Position numbers and translations under genes: made by a program. Of a DNA stretch of 64,000 nt, positions 45,074-54,086 are shown piece by piece (the stretch's first letter is position 1; each line of letters starts with the position of its first letter). Under the pieces are notes generated by a model, which was not told where the DNA came from, made no database searches, and was given only the letters and a program-made list of their open reading frames with translations. Source of the DNA: Haemophilus influenzae (GTDB lineage: Bacteria > Pseudomonadota > Gammaproteobacteria > Enterobacterales > Pasteurellaceae); NCBI RefSeq assembly GCF_001457655.1, contig NZ_LN831035.1, positions 992,001 to 1,056,000 of the forward strand, in the 5' to 3' direction.

Positions 45074-45719
45074 AAATGCCCTTGTAGAACGCCTACAGCG
45101 TGGCTTAGGGCGTTTAGTCAATACCGTTAAAAGCTACGGTGGCGAGCTCGATGATGAAAGTCTTGGGACATCACGTTTGCCGATGTGTTTAGTCACTTTT
45201 GGGGGCGCACGTATCGAACGTATGGGCACTAATTTGAAGCGTCATCAATCCACAGCAAACTTTGTCATTATCGTGGCAGTAAATAGCTTGCGTAGCAATA
45301 TTGCGGCACGACAAGGCGGAGCGGATAAACGAGAGGTGGGCGTTAATCAGTTGATTACAGCCGTACGCCGTTTGTTAGATGCGCAAACCTTAGGGCAATT
45401 AGTCAAGCCATTGAAACCGACCAGGGTGCGTACGCTCTTTAATAATGCCACTTTTAAAGGTGGGGCGATAACAGCTTATGCGATTGAGTATGACGCAGTC
45501 TATGAGGATTTAAGCCCGTTAGAAGATGGACGTTATCCTGAAATGACACAGGATAGCAAAAATCCTGATTATTTGTTTACGCATTATCATGGTGAGCTAT
45601 CGCCACCAGAGCCGATGTTAGAACGTATTGGTAACAACATTTATGACCCAATAAGCGGTGCCAAAGTGCCGTTTGAGGTGGAGACACAAAATGAAAGTGA
45701 AAGCAGCAATAGGCATTAA
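45057..45719 (+). CDS. Mu gp37-like tail terminator protein (DUF1834)
   Basis: 220 residues. I take GTG 45057 as start because family members begin MITQIENAL-like and CAGGA lies 11 bases upstream. A TTG six bases earlier is the alternative. DUF1834 segments: VNTVKSYGGELDD, RLPMCLVTFGG, NFVIIVAVNSLRSN, and YAIEYDAVYEDLSPLEDGRY. It probably caps the growing tail tube. Confidence 0.88.
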   Translation: MITQIENALVERLQRGLGRLVNTVKSYGGELDDESLGTSRLPMCLVTFGGARIERMGTNLKRHQSTANFVIIVAVNSLRSNIAARQGGADKREVGVNQLITAVRRLLDAQTLGQLVKPLKPTRVRTLFNNATFKGGAITAYAIEYDAVYEDLSPLEDGRYPEMTQDSKNPDYLFTHYHGELSPPEPMLERIGNNIYDPISGAKVPFEVETQNESESSNRH

Positions 45720-45873
45720 GGTGCCGATGGAACATCAGCCTTATACCTATATTGAACAAGTACCGGTAGAGGTAGAGCCGTCGATTTATTATCAACGTCG
45801 TATTAATGATGGCGATTTGATTGTAATCACAGAAACACGTTCACGCAAAGAACAGGAGAAAGACAATGGATGA
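45691..45873 (+). CDS. Mu gp38-like protein (DUF2635)
   Basis: 60 residues from ATG 45691: MKVKAAIGIKVPMEHQPYTY, VPVEVEPSIYYQRRINDGDL. Short proteins of this kind lie between the tail terminator and sheath genes in all Mu-like phages. It overlaps both neighbours. Function unknown. Confidence 0.85.
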   Translation: MKVKAAIGIKVPMEHQPYTYIEQVPVEVEPSIYYQRRINDGDLIVITETRSRKEQEKDNG

Positions 45874-47281
45874 AACGAATATTGATTTTGATAATATCCC
45901 GACGAGTCTTCGTAAACCGGGTGTTTATACAGAATACAACTCACGCAATGCAGTGAGTACTTTGCCAACAAATGAGCAAAATGTCTTAATTGTGGCACCG
46001 ATGTTAAATGCAACAAAAGCATTTAGCGCACCGACACCGATTTATTCAGATGTAGATGCGAAAAATACATTTGGTGCTGGGTCTTGGGCTCACTTAATGG
46101 CGCGTATTGCTATCCAAAATAATGCCATGATCCGTTTAACGGTGATTGGTTTAAAAGAGAGTGATTCAGGTGTGGCGGCAACTGGCACCATTACGCTAAC
46201 AGGCACAGCAAGCAATGCAGGGGCGCTTAAAGTTATCATTGGTGGTCTTGATTATGCGGTGGCAATTGCTAAATCGGAAACTGCTGCCACCATTGCCGCC
46301 CGTTTAAATGCAGTGATTAATGCGGGGGAATATTGTCCTGTCAGTGCAACAGTCAATGAAGGTACTGTTACGCTTACTGCGAAATGTAAAGGCGAAATTG
46401 GCAATGAGATTAGTGTCAATGCCACATTAAGCGTAAATGATATGGCAGTGAATGTTTCTGCCCTTGCAAATGGTGCCGAAAATGCCGATTTAGCAGCGGC
46501 ATTAGCATCTGTAGCTGGTCAGCATTATCACGTGATTATCTCCCCTTTTGCGGATGATAAAAATGCGAAAGCCTTGCGCGAACATTTAGAGTCGGTCGCA
46601 AGTCCTGTTGAGAAAAAACCAGGTGTTGGCGTATTAGGTTTTAATGGTACGTTGGCAAGCGGTACCACTTATACCGAGAAAATTAATGCTAACCGTATTA
46701 CAGTGGGTTGGTATAAAGGGGCGGTGGAATCTAATGCCTTAATCGCTGCGGGATATGGGGCGGTTATTGCAGGCGAAGAAGACCCAGCTAAACCGTTAAA
46801 TACACTTGAGATTAAAGGTTTAACCCCTGTTGATGCCACTCAATCACCGTTAAAAACCGAAGTCAATCAGGCGTTATTCCACGGTTTAACCCCTATTACA
46901 GTGGTAAATAATCGTGTGCAAATTATGCGTGCAATTACGACTTATACCAAGTCACCGGCGAATGTAGATGATCCTGCGTGGTTAGACTTAACCACAATTC
47001 GTACACTTGATTATACGCGTAAAGCCATTGAACAGCGTATTGAGTTACGTTTCCCTCGTGCGAAATTATCTAATCGCACCCCACCAAAAGTGCGGTCGGA
47101 AATCCTTGATGTGCTCTATCGTTTAGAGCAACAAGAGATTTTAGAAAATGTGGATGCGAACAAGGGTAAATTGCTTGTTGTTCGCAATGGCAAAGATCCA
47201 AATCGTTTAGATACGGCAATCCCAGCCGATGTGGTAAATGGCTTGCACGTTGTCGCTAACCGAATTGATTTAATTTTATAG
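45866..47281 (+). CDS. Contractile tail sheath protein (Mu gpL)
   Basis: 471 residues of the Mu sheath family. Characteristic start IPTSLRKPGVYTEYNSRNAV, then NEQNVLIVAPML, FGAGSWAHLMARIAIQNN, and the conserved C-terminal part LDLTTIRTLDYTRKAIEQRI and RFPRAKLSNRTPPKVRSEIL. It forms the contracting outer cylinder of the myovirus tail. Confidence 0.95.
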   Translation: MDETNIDFDNIPTSLRKPGVYTEYNSRNAVSTLPTNEQNVLIVAPMLNATKAFSAPTPIYSDVDAKNTFGAGSWAHLMARIAIQNNAMIRLTVIGLKESDSGVAATGTITLTGTASNAGALKVIIGGLDYAVAIAKSETAATIAARLNAVINAGEYCPVSATVNEGTVTLTAKCKGEIGNEISVNATLSVNDMAVNVSALANGAENADLAAALASVAGQHYHVIISPFADDKNAKALREHLESVASPVEKKPGVGVLGFNGTLASGTTYTEKINANRITVGWYKGAVESNALIAAGYGAVIAGEEDPAKPLNTLEIKGLTPVDATQSPLKTEVNQALFHGLTPITVVNNRVQIMRAITTYTKSPANVDDPAWLDLTTIRTLDYTRKAIEQRIELRFPRAKLSNRTPPKVRSEILDVLYRLEQQEILENVDANKGKLLVVRNGKDPNRLDTAIPADVVNGLHVVANRIDLIL

Positions 47282-47290
47282 GGGGCGTAA

Positions 47291-47662
47291 ATGGAAAAAT
47301 ATGCTGGAATGGCGGTGTTAGAAGTAAATGGCGTTGAATTTGAAATTACCGATTTAAATGTCACAAAACAAACTGGGCGTAAATTAGTCAAAACCATGAA
47401 CTCTGAAGGACGTGCACGTGGTTTTGCCAAAGGCATTACGACCTGGGAGCTGTCAGTGACTGCTGCGCTGCCGATTGATGGTTCAGAGATTGATTGGGCT
47501 GGTATCAGTGATGCGAAAATCACGGTATATCCGCTTAATCAAGAAGATAAGCGTACGTCCTACCTTGGCTGCTTTACTACGCAAGTAGGCGAGAAATACA
47601 CGGTGGATAACGAAGCCGTTATTGATATCCAGATGAATGCGCTTAAAGAGGTAAAAGAATAA
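47291..47662 (+). CDS. Tail tube protein (Mu gpM)
   Basis: 123 residues: YAGMAVLEVNGVEFEITDLN, NSEGRARGFAKGITTWELSV, WAGISDAKITVYPLNQ. It is the inner tube inside the sheath. The stop overlaps the start of the chaperone gene by one base. Confidence 0.93.
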   Translation: MEKYAGMAVLEVNGVEFEITDLNVTKQTGRKLVKTMNSEGRARGFAKGITTWELSVTAALPIDGSEIDWAGISDAKITVYPLNQEDKRTSYLGCFTTQVGEKYTVDNEAVIDIQMNALKEVKE

Positions 47663-48003
47663 TGCGTTTACTTCTTGGTATCTCTTATGAAGACAAGCGT
47701 TATTTTGACTTTGGCGTGCGATTACTAACCTTGGGTGGCGAATGTGCTGCCCTTGAGAAAGTCGCCGAGCTTGGTTTAGATGAGAAAGAAAACCTCACGA
47801 AAGCGGAGCAAATGCTCGTGGACTTGGCTTATTTATCTGAACAGCTTGATATTATCGGTCTTGCGCAAGATAAGCTCACGCCACAGTTTTTACTGGATAA
47901 CCTTGCCACGGATGATTATGTGCTGATTACCCAAGCTATCGCAGAACTGCGAAAAAAGCACATCGACGCTGGGGAAAACCCGAGCAAAGCCGAAACCGAA
48001 TAA
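47662..48003 (+). CDS. Tail assembly chaperone, short form (Mu gp41-like)
   Basis: 113 residues, helical and acidic (LGISYEDKRYFDFGVRLLTL, LTKAEQMLVDLAYLSEQLDI). It sits between tube and tape measure, the fixed position of tail assembly chaperones. Near its 3' end the heptamer AAAAAAG (47952-47958) lies in phase (CGA AAA AAG) for -1 slippage into the following frame, producing a longer form. Confidence 0.9.
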   Translation: MRLLLGISYEDKRYFDFGVRLLTLGGECAALEKVAELGLDEKENLTKAEQMLVDLAYLSEQLDIIGLAQDKLTPQFLLDNLATDDYVLITQAIAELRKKHIDAGENPSKAETE

Positions 48004-48224
48004 AACAACATTACGTTGTGTTTGATGCCGAGAAGAATTACCGAAGTGCGGTTATTTTATTGGCTAAATTTGGGTTTACTGCTGAAGAAGTACGAGCAAT
48101 GTGTCACGCTGAAGTTGCTGCGTGGGTGGCAAGTTGGCAATATTCGCAAGGTATTAAAACTCAGTCAGAAAAAGGCAACACGGTGCATTACAACCTTATG
48201 CGTCGTAAAACTAAGGGGGCGTAA
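47662..48224 (+). CDS. Tail assembly chaperone, -1 frameshift form
   Basis: Slippage at AAAAAAG (47952-47958) joins residues 1-99 to the -1 frame, which runs without a stop to 48224. That would give about 187 residues. The added part contains YVVFDAEKNYRSAVILLAKF and WQYSQGIKTQSEKGNTVHYN, which read like real protein. The ATG-less second frame has no good ribosome site of its own. Frameshifted chaperone pairs upstream of the tape measure are conserved in long-tailed phages. Confidence 0.8.
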
Positions 48225-48270
48225 GCCCCTTTTTTTGTGGATTTAAAATGAGTTTAAAGAGGGTTTAAAA

Positions 48271-50556
48271 ATGGCTGAGTTGAATTTAGCGTTGAAGCTG
48301 AAAGCGCAAGACCAAGCAAGTCGTGTGTTTCGACGAGCGCAATCGCAGATTACGCAAAGCACACGTGCTATGGCGCAAGCGCGTGAAAGGTTAGGCGTGC
48401 GAAGTGAACATAAAATCCAACAAGAAATTAATCATACCATTGCCGCTTATAACCGATTAAAACGTAGTGGCACAGCCACTAGTCGCGAATTAGCGCGTGC
48501 GGCTGAAGCGACGCGCTCAAAAATTGCTGGGCTTAATGCGGAAATGGGGAAAACCACGTGGGGGCAACGATTAGGCAATGTTGGTCGAAATATTGCGGGT
48601 GCAACGGTAGGTGTTGCCGCTGGTGCAGCGGTTGCTGTACCCAAAATTAGAAAGGCGGCAGATTATGATCTTGAAGTGGCAAAAATTGCAAATACAGCTT
48701 ATTCAGGTGCAAGTATAGAAGAAAAGACAAAAGGTAAAGAAAAAATCCATGGCGCAATTAAAGCGTCACTAAATTATGGCGGCACAAAAGAAGATGCATT
48801 AGGGGCTGTTGGACGTTTAATTGGTGAAGGCAATGTTTCGGTTGAGGACGCATTAAAACTTTTGCCAACGATACAAATGAACGCTACTGCAACTGGGGCA
48901 AGCACTGATGATATTTCCGCATTAGTCAATTCATTGCTGAATTTCGGCATTAAAGTTGATGATATTCAACAAGCACTTGATTATGCCAGTGCGTCAGGTA
49001 AAGCGGGCGGTTTTGAATTAAAAGATATGGCGCGTTATGCCCCTGAATTTCTTTCAGCCGCAGGCAATACTGGCTTGGGGGGATTGGAAGACTTAAAACA
49101 GGTGTTTAAAGGTGCGCAACAGGTTTATAAGGTATCAGGTGGTACGGGGCAATCCTCAACTAACCTAGTCAATTTCTTTTCAAAACTGCGTTCTAGTGAT
49201 ACAGCAAAAAAATTTGAAAAATTAGAAGTTTATGATCCCAAAACCAAGAAAACCCATGGCATTGATTTTGAAAAATCCATGACCAACGAAATGAAAACAG
49301 GCAAAAATGCGGTTGAAGCTTTTATGAGCATAATTGATCAGGTGCTTGCAAGCGATAGAACGTATCAAAAACTGCTAAAAAAACTTAATAACGCAAAAGA
49401 CGATAAAGAAGCTCAAGCTATTGCAGAGCGTATAGCGAAATATGTGGAAACCACAAAACTTGCTGAAGTGATGCCAGATATTCAAGCAGGCACGGCAATG
49501 TTTGCAATGCGTCGTGATAAAAATACGGCTCAAAATGTAGATGAGCAATATGCCATTGCTGAAAAAGGCAACTTCAACAAAGAAGATTTTGATTTTATGC
49601 GCCAACAAAATTCAGTTCGTTTTCAGATTGCTAAAAACAAACAGGAAATGAATTCAATTGAAAACTGGAATGGTGCAAATGATAGATTAGGAAATGCCGC
49701 AGATTGGTTAAGTGAAAATATAGAAGAATTTCCAAATTTAACCAAAGCCGTTGTTGGTGCGACTGACGCGTTACAAATTTTCAGTGCAGGACTTGCTGGG
49801 TTTTCTCTAGTTAATTTATTAACGGGCGGGAAAATGGGGGGCGGTGCTTTAGGTAAAGTGACCCAAGGCGCAGCAACATCAGCGATTGCGAATGGAGCTG
49901 GCAAATTACTCAATATAGGCGGAAAAGTCGCTACTGCAACTGGTGCAGCAATGGTTGTAGGTGGTTTAATGATTGCTGGAGAACAACTTACAACGGAAGA
50001 AGCGAAAGCTGAAGAAAAAGCCGAAGCCAAAACTGCGCAAGAAAAGCAGTTAGAAAACCAATTTTATGCCAATGCTTACGGTGGCAATAAACCGACCACA
50101 ACCCATTACGCACCGCAAGGTTTCGGTTATAACAAAAATTCAGTCTGGGGGACGGCTTCTCGCTCGGGCGAAGTGGCTGAAATTGCACGTAAAGATGAAG
50201 TGGCAAAGGTGCGTTTAGAGCGTGGCACATTGAATCAAGCCGAATACAACGAACGTATGCGTCAAAGTGCGGTGAAAATTGCGGAAATTCGCAATCAGGG
50301 GAAAGGCTATTCAGGCTTAGCTGTAGCGGCTAATGACACCGACTCCGCTTTAAGTCGCACACTGGGAGATTTATCTAGCTTGGCTAACTATCAAGCGGAT
50401 TTTCAGCATTTTGGGCAAACCATTAGTGATGGATTAAAAACCGCCATTGAAAGCCAAAATTTTACAATTCAAAATCAAATTAAGATTGATATGGATGGGC
50501 GACCTGTTTATGAAGGGGTTGCTGAAAATATCTATCAATCAATGAAACGGGGGTAA
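48271..50556 (+). CDS. Tape measure protein (Mu gp42)
   Basis: 761 residues. Long helical N-terminus (ALKLKAQDQASRVFRRAQSQ), a phage-related minor tail core with GGTKEDALGAVGRLIGEG, and two hydrophobic stretches in the C-terminal third (ALQIFSAGLAGFSLVNLLTG, AAMVVGGLMIAG). It sets the tail length and is likely ejected ahead of the DNA. It is the longest frame of the window and follows the chaperone as expected. Confidence 0.93.
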   Translation: MAELNLALKLKAQDQASRVFRRAQSQITQSTRAMAQARERLGVRSEHKIQQEINHTIAAYNRLKRSGTATSRELARAAEATRSKIAGLNAEMGKTTWGQRLGNVGRNIAGATVGVAAGAAVAVPKIRKAADYDLEVAKIANTAYSGASIEEKTKGKEKIHGAIKASLNYGGTKEDALGAVGRLIGEGNVSVEDALKLLPTIQMNATATGASTDDISALVNSLLNFGIKVDDIQQALDYASASGKAGGFELKDMARYAPEFLSAAGNTGLGGLEDLKQVFKGAQQVYKVSGGTGQSSTNLVNFFSKLRSSDTAKKFEKLEVYDPKTKKTHGIDFEKSMTNEMKTGKNAVEAFMSIIDQVLASDRTYQKLLKKLNNAKDDKEAQAIAERIAKYVETTKLAEVMPDIQAGTAMFAMRRDKNTAQNVDEQYAIAEKGNFNKEDFDFMRQQNSVRFQIAKNKQEMNSIENWNGANDRLGNAADWLSENIEEFPNLTKAVVGATDALQIFSAGLAGFSLVNLLTGGKMGGGALGKVTQGAATSAIANGAGKLLNIGGKVATATGAAMVVGGLMIAGEQLTTEEAKAEEKAEAKTAQEKQLENQFYANAYGGNKPTTTHYAPQGFGYNKNSVWGTASRSGEVAEIARKDEVAKVRLERGTLNQAEYNERMRQSAVKIAEIRNQGKGYSGLAVAANDTDSALSRTLGDLSSLANYQADFQHFGQTISDGLKTAIESQNFTIQNQIKIDMDGRPVYEGVAENIYQSMKRG

Positions 50557-50558
50557 CT

Positions 50559-51893
50559 ATGGGTTGGACAATGCCTGTGCAACGTGCAAGTTTTCGCGGC
50601 GTGCATTTCGATGTGCTTTCGGTGGATGATGATGTCTATCGCTCGACCATTGAGCATGCTTATCCTTTCGTCAATGGCGCAGACGTGGAAGATTTGGGAT
50701 TAAATCCATTAACCGTGCGTATGCAAGCCGTATTTTATGGGACAGGCTATTACACGGACTTTAAGAAGTTTTTAAGCGTGTTACAAAAATCAGGGGCGGC
50801 AACATTAGTGCATCCGATTCGTGGGCGTTTGCAAAATATGATTTGCACCGGGGCGAGTTTTCACCACGAAGCAGAAATGATTGATTATGTGGCGTTAGAT
50901 TTGACTTTTATTGAATCTACGCCAGCTAAACCGATTTTTGTCTTTAATTATTCCCTATTGGCAAAAATAGATGCCTTACTGACTGAATTAGAAAACTTTG
51001 TTGATGATGTGATGGCATTGTATGGCGAATTTATGGAGATTGTTGCCTTTGCCGCTAATACAAAATCACGTTTGTTGGGTGTTTATGGCGCATTATTTGG
51101 TTGTTTTGAGCAAGTGCGCGGGTTATTTGATTTTGACAAAACCAAGTATGGTGTGTCGCCTGTCGTGACACAAGATAACTTTAAAGCAAAATCTAGCCGT
51201 GCTGTGCGTGATTTGGTGACAATGATTGATTCAGGGTTGCGCCAAATTGCTGCGCGCAAGGACTTAACTACCCGAACAAAATTTGATGAGGTACTCCGCA
51301 CAATACGTCAAATTAAGCATATCCCTGCAGATTTAGTGAGTGGTAAGAATATTAAATCTGCCAAAGAACAAGCGGCGTTGAAATCATTAACGACCTCTTT
51401 TAGTAAGGATGATACAGAATCTGTGCATTTAATGATGCAGTTAGCCTCCAGTGTTGCTTTGTTGCGTATTGCCACTGAATTGGTAGAGGGCGATGATTTA
51501 TTGCCACAGGATATTGATTACATCACGACTCAAGTGCGGTCACAAATTATGGATAATTTACAATTGTTACGCAAACAAGTGGACGATGAACATCGTGGGG
51601 AAAATATCACGGTATTAAGCACACCTAATACGAGTTTTTATACGGCTGCGCACAATACAGCAGAGCAATTACGCAATAAAGCGCATAAGTTTACTCAACT
51701 TGCCCTTGCAGCAATTAATCGTAAACCGCCTTTAATGGTGCGTGAGGTGCCATTTAGCGGTACTGTGCAACAAATTGCACATGCATTTTTTCAGGATCAC
51801 AAACGTGCAGATGAATTATTAAGATTGAATCCGCAGATCCGTTATCCGAATTTTGTTGAGCGTGGGGAGTGGTTAAATAGCTATGTCAAATAA
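50559..51893 (+). CDS. Mu gp43-like tail protein (DNA circularisation family)
   Basis: 444 residues. N-terminal DNA-circularisation-type domain (PVQRASFRGVHFDVLSVDDD, EHAYPFVNGADVEDLG, LVHPIRGRLQNMICTGASFH). The C-terminal part ends in a LysM-like segment (REVPFSGTVQQIAHAFFQDH). In Mu-like phages it belongs to the tail tip/baseplate hub. It starts two bases after the tape measure stop. Confidence 0.9.
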   Translation: MGWTMPVQRASFRGVHFDVLSVDDDVYRSTIEHAYPFVNGADVEDLGLNPLTVRMQAVFYGTGYYTDFKKFLSVLQKSGAATLVHPIRGRLQNMICTGASFHHEAEMIDYVALDLTFIESTPAKPIFVFNYSLLAKIDALLTELENFVDDVMALYGEFMEIVAFAANTKSRLLGVYGALFGCFEQVRGLFDFDKTKYGVSPVVTQDNFKAKSSRAVRDLVTMIDSGLRQIAARKDLTTRTKFDEVLRTIRQIKHIPADLVSGKNIKSAKEQAALKSLTTSFSKDDTESVHLMMQLASSVALLRIATELVEGDDLLPQDIDYITTQVRSQIMDNLQLLRKQVDDEHRGENITVLSTPNTSFYTAAHNTAEQLRNKAHKFTQLALAAINRKPPLMVREVPFSGTVQQIAHAFFQDHKRADELLRLNPQIRYPNFVERGEWLNSYVK

Positions 51894-53007
51894 TTACCCT
51901 TATGAAAATGATGTCATTCTGGAAGTGGACGGTAAAGCCCACAATAGCTGGAAAAGTTATGATATTGATAGTGACTTTTTAATCCCTGCCGACGCCTTTA
52001 AATTTGATTTGGGCGTGCCTTCAAATAGTACGGTTTTACCTGACTTTTCGGGGGCTGAAGTGAAAGTGTGCATTAATGGCGAATTGGTGATGACAGGCAT
52101 CGTGGATACGACACAGCATACTATGAGTAAAACTAACCGCACTTATAGCCTCAATGGGCGTGACCGTGCGAGTATCCTTGTGGATTGCTCTGCCCCCATT
52201 ACCAATGTAAAAGGCTTGACTGTGTTAGATGCGGTAAAAAAAATTGTTGAACCACTTGGTATTAAAAAAGTGGCATTGCGTGCGGAAAATAATCCAACAT
52301 TAGATAAAGTCGATATTGACGTAGGCGAAACAGCTTGGAATGCGGCAATGCGTTGTGCGAACTCGGCAGGCTTGCACTTGTGGTTTGAGCCAAATGGAGA
52401 GCTGATTGTGGGCGGTGCGGATTACAGCACGCCACCTGTGGCGACCTTGTGTTGCATGAAAGATGGTAAGCGAAACAACTTTGAGCAGTCGGATTTAACG
52501 TTTGATGTATCAAATCGGTTTAGCGAAGTCACTTTTCTTGCACAAAGCCACGGCAAGCAAGGGCAAGACAACAAAAACGATCTGAAATGGGTTTATCACG
52601 ATCCTGAAATGACTACCTACAAGCCGAAAACCGTGGTGGTGTCTGATGTGGATAATTTGGAAGCCTTGCAAAAATGGGCGAAAAAATACATTGCGGACAG
52701 TATGCTAGAAGGTTTTACCCTTACTATCGTCGTACCCGATCACAAAATGCAAGACGGTACATTATGGCAACCAGGGCAACGTGTGCATGTAATTTGCGAG
52801 GAATATGATATTGATGCCATTTTCTTTTTAATGGGGCGACGTTTTACGCTGAGCCGAAACGCTGGCACACAAACGGAACTACGCTTTAAACAAGACGGCA
52901 TCTGGACACCAGATGCTTACAGTGCAAAAGCAGAAAAAGCTCGCAAGCGCAAAGGCAAGAAATTAATGGCGACTAATGGACATGGCAGCTGGGTGGCTGC
53001 GAATTAA
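51883..53007 (+). CDS. Baseplate hub protein (Mu gp44)
   Basis: 374 residues: YENDVILEVDGKAHNSWKSY, DFSGAEVKVCINGELVMTG, GLHLWFEPNGELIVGGADY. The fold family is the T4 gp27-like hub around which the baseplate forms. The C-terminus is Lys-rich (EKARKRKGKKLM). It overlaps gp43 by 11 bases. Confidence 0.92.
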   Translation: MSNNYPYENDVILEVDGKAHNSWKSYDIDSDFLIPADAFKFDLGVPSNSTVLPDFSGAEVKVCINGELVMTGIVDTTQHTMSKTNRTYSLNGRDRASILVDCSAPITNVKGLTVLDAVKKIVEPLGIKKVALRAENNPTLDKVDIDVGETAWNAAMRCANSAGLHLWFEPNGELIVGGADYSTPPVATLCCMKDGKRNNFEQSDLTFDVSNRFSEVTFLAQSHGKQGQDNKNDLKWVYHDPEMTTYKPKTVVVSDVDNLEALQKWAKKYIADSMLEGFTLTIVVPDHKMQDGTLWQPGQRVHVICEEYDIDAIFFLMGRRFTLSRNAGTQTELRFKQDGIWTPDAYSAKAEKARKRKGKKLMATNGHGSWVAAN

Positions 53008-53016
53008 GGGGACAAC

Positions 53017-53652
53017 ATGAGACGATTAAGCCAAGCCATTCAACAAAGGGCGCAAGGTGCGGTGGACGAAATCCGTCAAGCCTTTCGCGGTGTGTTGCAC
53101 TTAGTGAAAAGTGCGGACAATATTCAGAAAGTTCAGGCATCAGGGCTTGCGGATGAAACCTTGCAAGATGTGGAGTTGATGCAGCAGTTTGGTTTTACCT
53201 CTGTGCCTCCGGCAAACACGCAAGCAGTGATTTTACCCATTGGCGGACAAACTACCCACGGTATTGTGATTGCGACCGAGAACGGTTCTTTCCGCTTGAA
53301 AAATCTGCAAGGCGGCGAAGTCGCTATTTATGATGAAAGTGGCTCTAGCATTGTATTAAAAAAAGGGCGGTTGATTGAAATTGATTGTGATGTATTAAAG
53401 ATTAACGCTACAACAAAAGTGGATATATCAAGTCCATTGGTTGAAACCGATCAGGTTTTTACCGCCCAAGGGCAAATCAATGGTAATGGTGGTATGGCTG
53501 TGCAAGGTGGCAGCGGTGCGAGCTTTACTGGTAATGTACAGCAAAGTGGCGGTAGCTTTACGACCGACGGCGACGTGAAAGCAGGTATAATTTCGTTAAG
53601 TAACCACAAACATACTGGCGATAGCGGAGGCAAAACCAGTAAACCTGAATAA
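53017..53652 (+). CDS. Baseplate spike protein (Mu gp45)
   Basis: 211 residues. The N-terminal OB-like domain (FTSVPPANTQAVILPIGGQT) is followed by a beta-helical spike and a tip SLSNHKHTGDSGG, in which the His-x-His pair would bind iron in the trimer. It pierces the outer membrane. AAGGGGAC precedes the ATG. A terminator-like hairpin follows. Confidence 0.93.
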   Translation: MRRLSQAIQQRAQGAVDEIRQAFRGVLHLVKSADNIQKVQASGLADETLQDVELMQQFGFTSVPPANTQAVILPIGGQTTHGIVIATENGSFRLKNLQGGEVAIYDESGSSIVLKKGRLIEIDCDVLKINATTKVDISSPLVETDQVFTAQGQINGNGGMAVQGGSGASFTGNVQQSGGSFTTDGDVKAGIISLSNHKHTGDSGGKTSKPE

Positions 53653-53662
53653 TCTAACCTTA

Positions 53663-53697
53663 AAGGAGATGCTGAAACCCTGCATCTCCTTTCTTTT
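53663..53697 (+). terminator. Hairpin between spike and gp46 genes
   Basis: AAGGAGATGC (53663-53672) pairs with GCATCTCCTT (53682-53691) and is followed by TCTTTTT. It lies inside the tail operon, so it should act partially, or the downstream genes have another promoter. Confidence 0.65.
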
Positions 53698-53721
53698 TAC
53701 CTCTTATCTTATCCTGTCAAT

Positions 53722-54072
53722 ATGGACAGAGAGATCAGCCCGCTTACCGGGGACTATACAAGTAAACAAATCAGTACGCTTGCCAATGCAGCGTATATCA
53801 GATTGACCACACCATTAGGCTCTTGGTGGGCAGATGGGCGTGTAGGCTCTCTGCTTCATCTTATTCCGCGCGAAAAAGATTTGTCACGCATAGGTTTAAT
53901 TGCACAACAATATGCCGAAGAAGCCTTGCAACCCTTGATTGATGATGGACGTGCGGACGAAATTATTGTCAATCATACCCAACCACATAACGGTGTATTG
54001 ATTTTAGATATATCCATCCGAGATAACCGGGGCGAAACCTATCATTTTAAACACCCGGTAAAAGTCATTTAA
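53722..54072 (+). CDS. Baseplate wedge protein (Mu gp46, T4 gp25-like)
   Basis: 116 residues. MDREISPLTGDYTS, TPLGSWWADGRVGSLLHLI, RIGLIAQQYAEEALQPLIDD and ISIRDNRGETYHF match the GPW/gp25 wedge family. It attaches the baseplate arms to the hub. No clear ribosome site is visible; a hairpin with AAGGAG ends 25 bases upstream. Confidence 0.9.
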   Translation: MDREISPLTGDYTSKQISTLANAAYIRLTTPLGSWWADGRVGSLLHLIPREKDLSRIGLIAQQYAEEALQPLIDDGRADEIIVNHTQPHNGVLILDISIRDNRGETYHFKHPVKVI

Positions 54073-54086
54073 AAAGGGTTTAAACC

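Noticed and set aside
48018..48224. Independent gene for the second chaperone frame.
   Set aside because: There is no suitable start or ribosome site, whereas an in-phase slippery heptamer upstream explains expression as a fusion.
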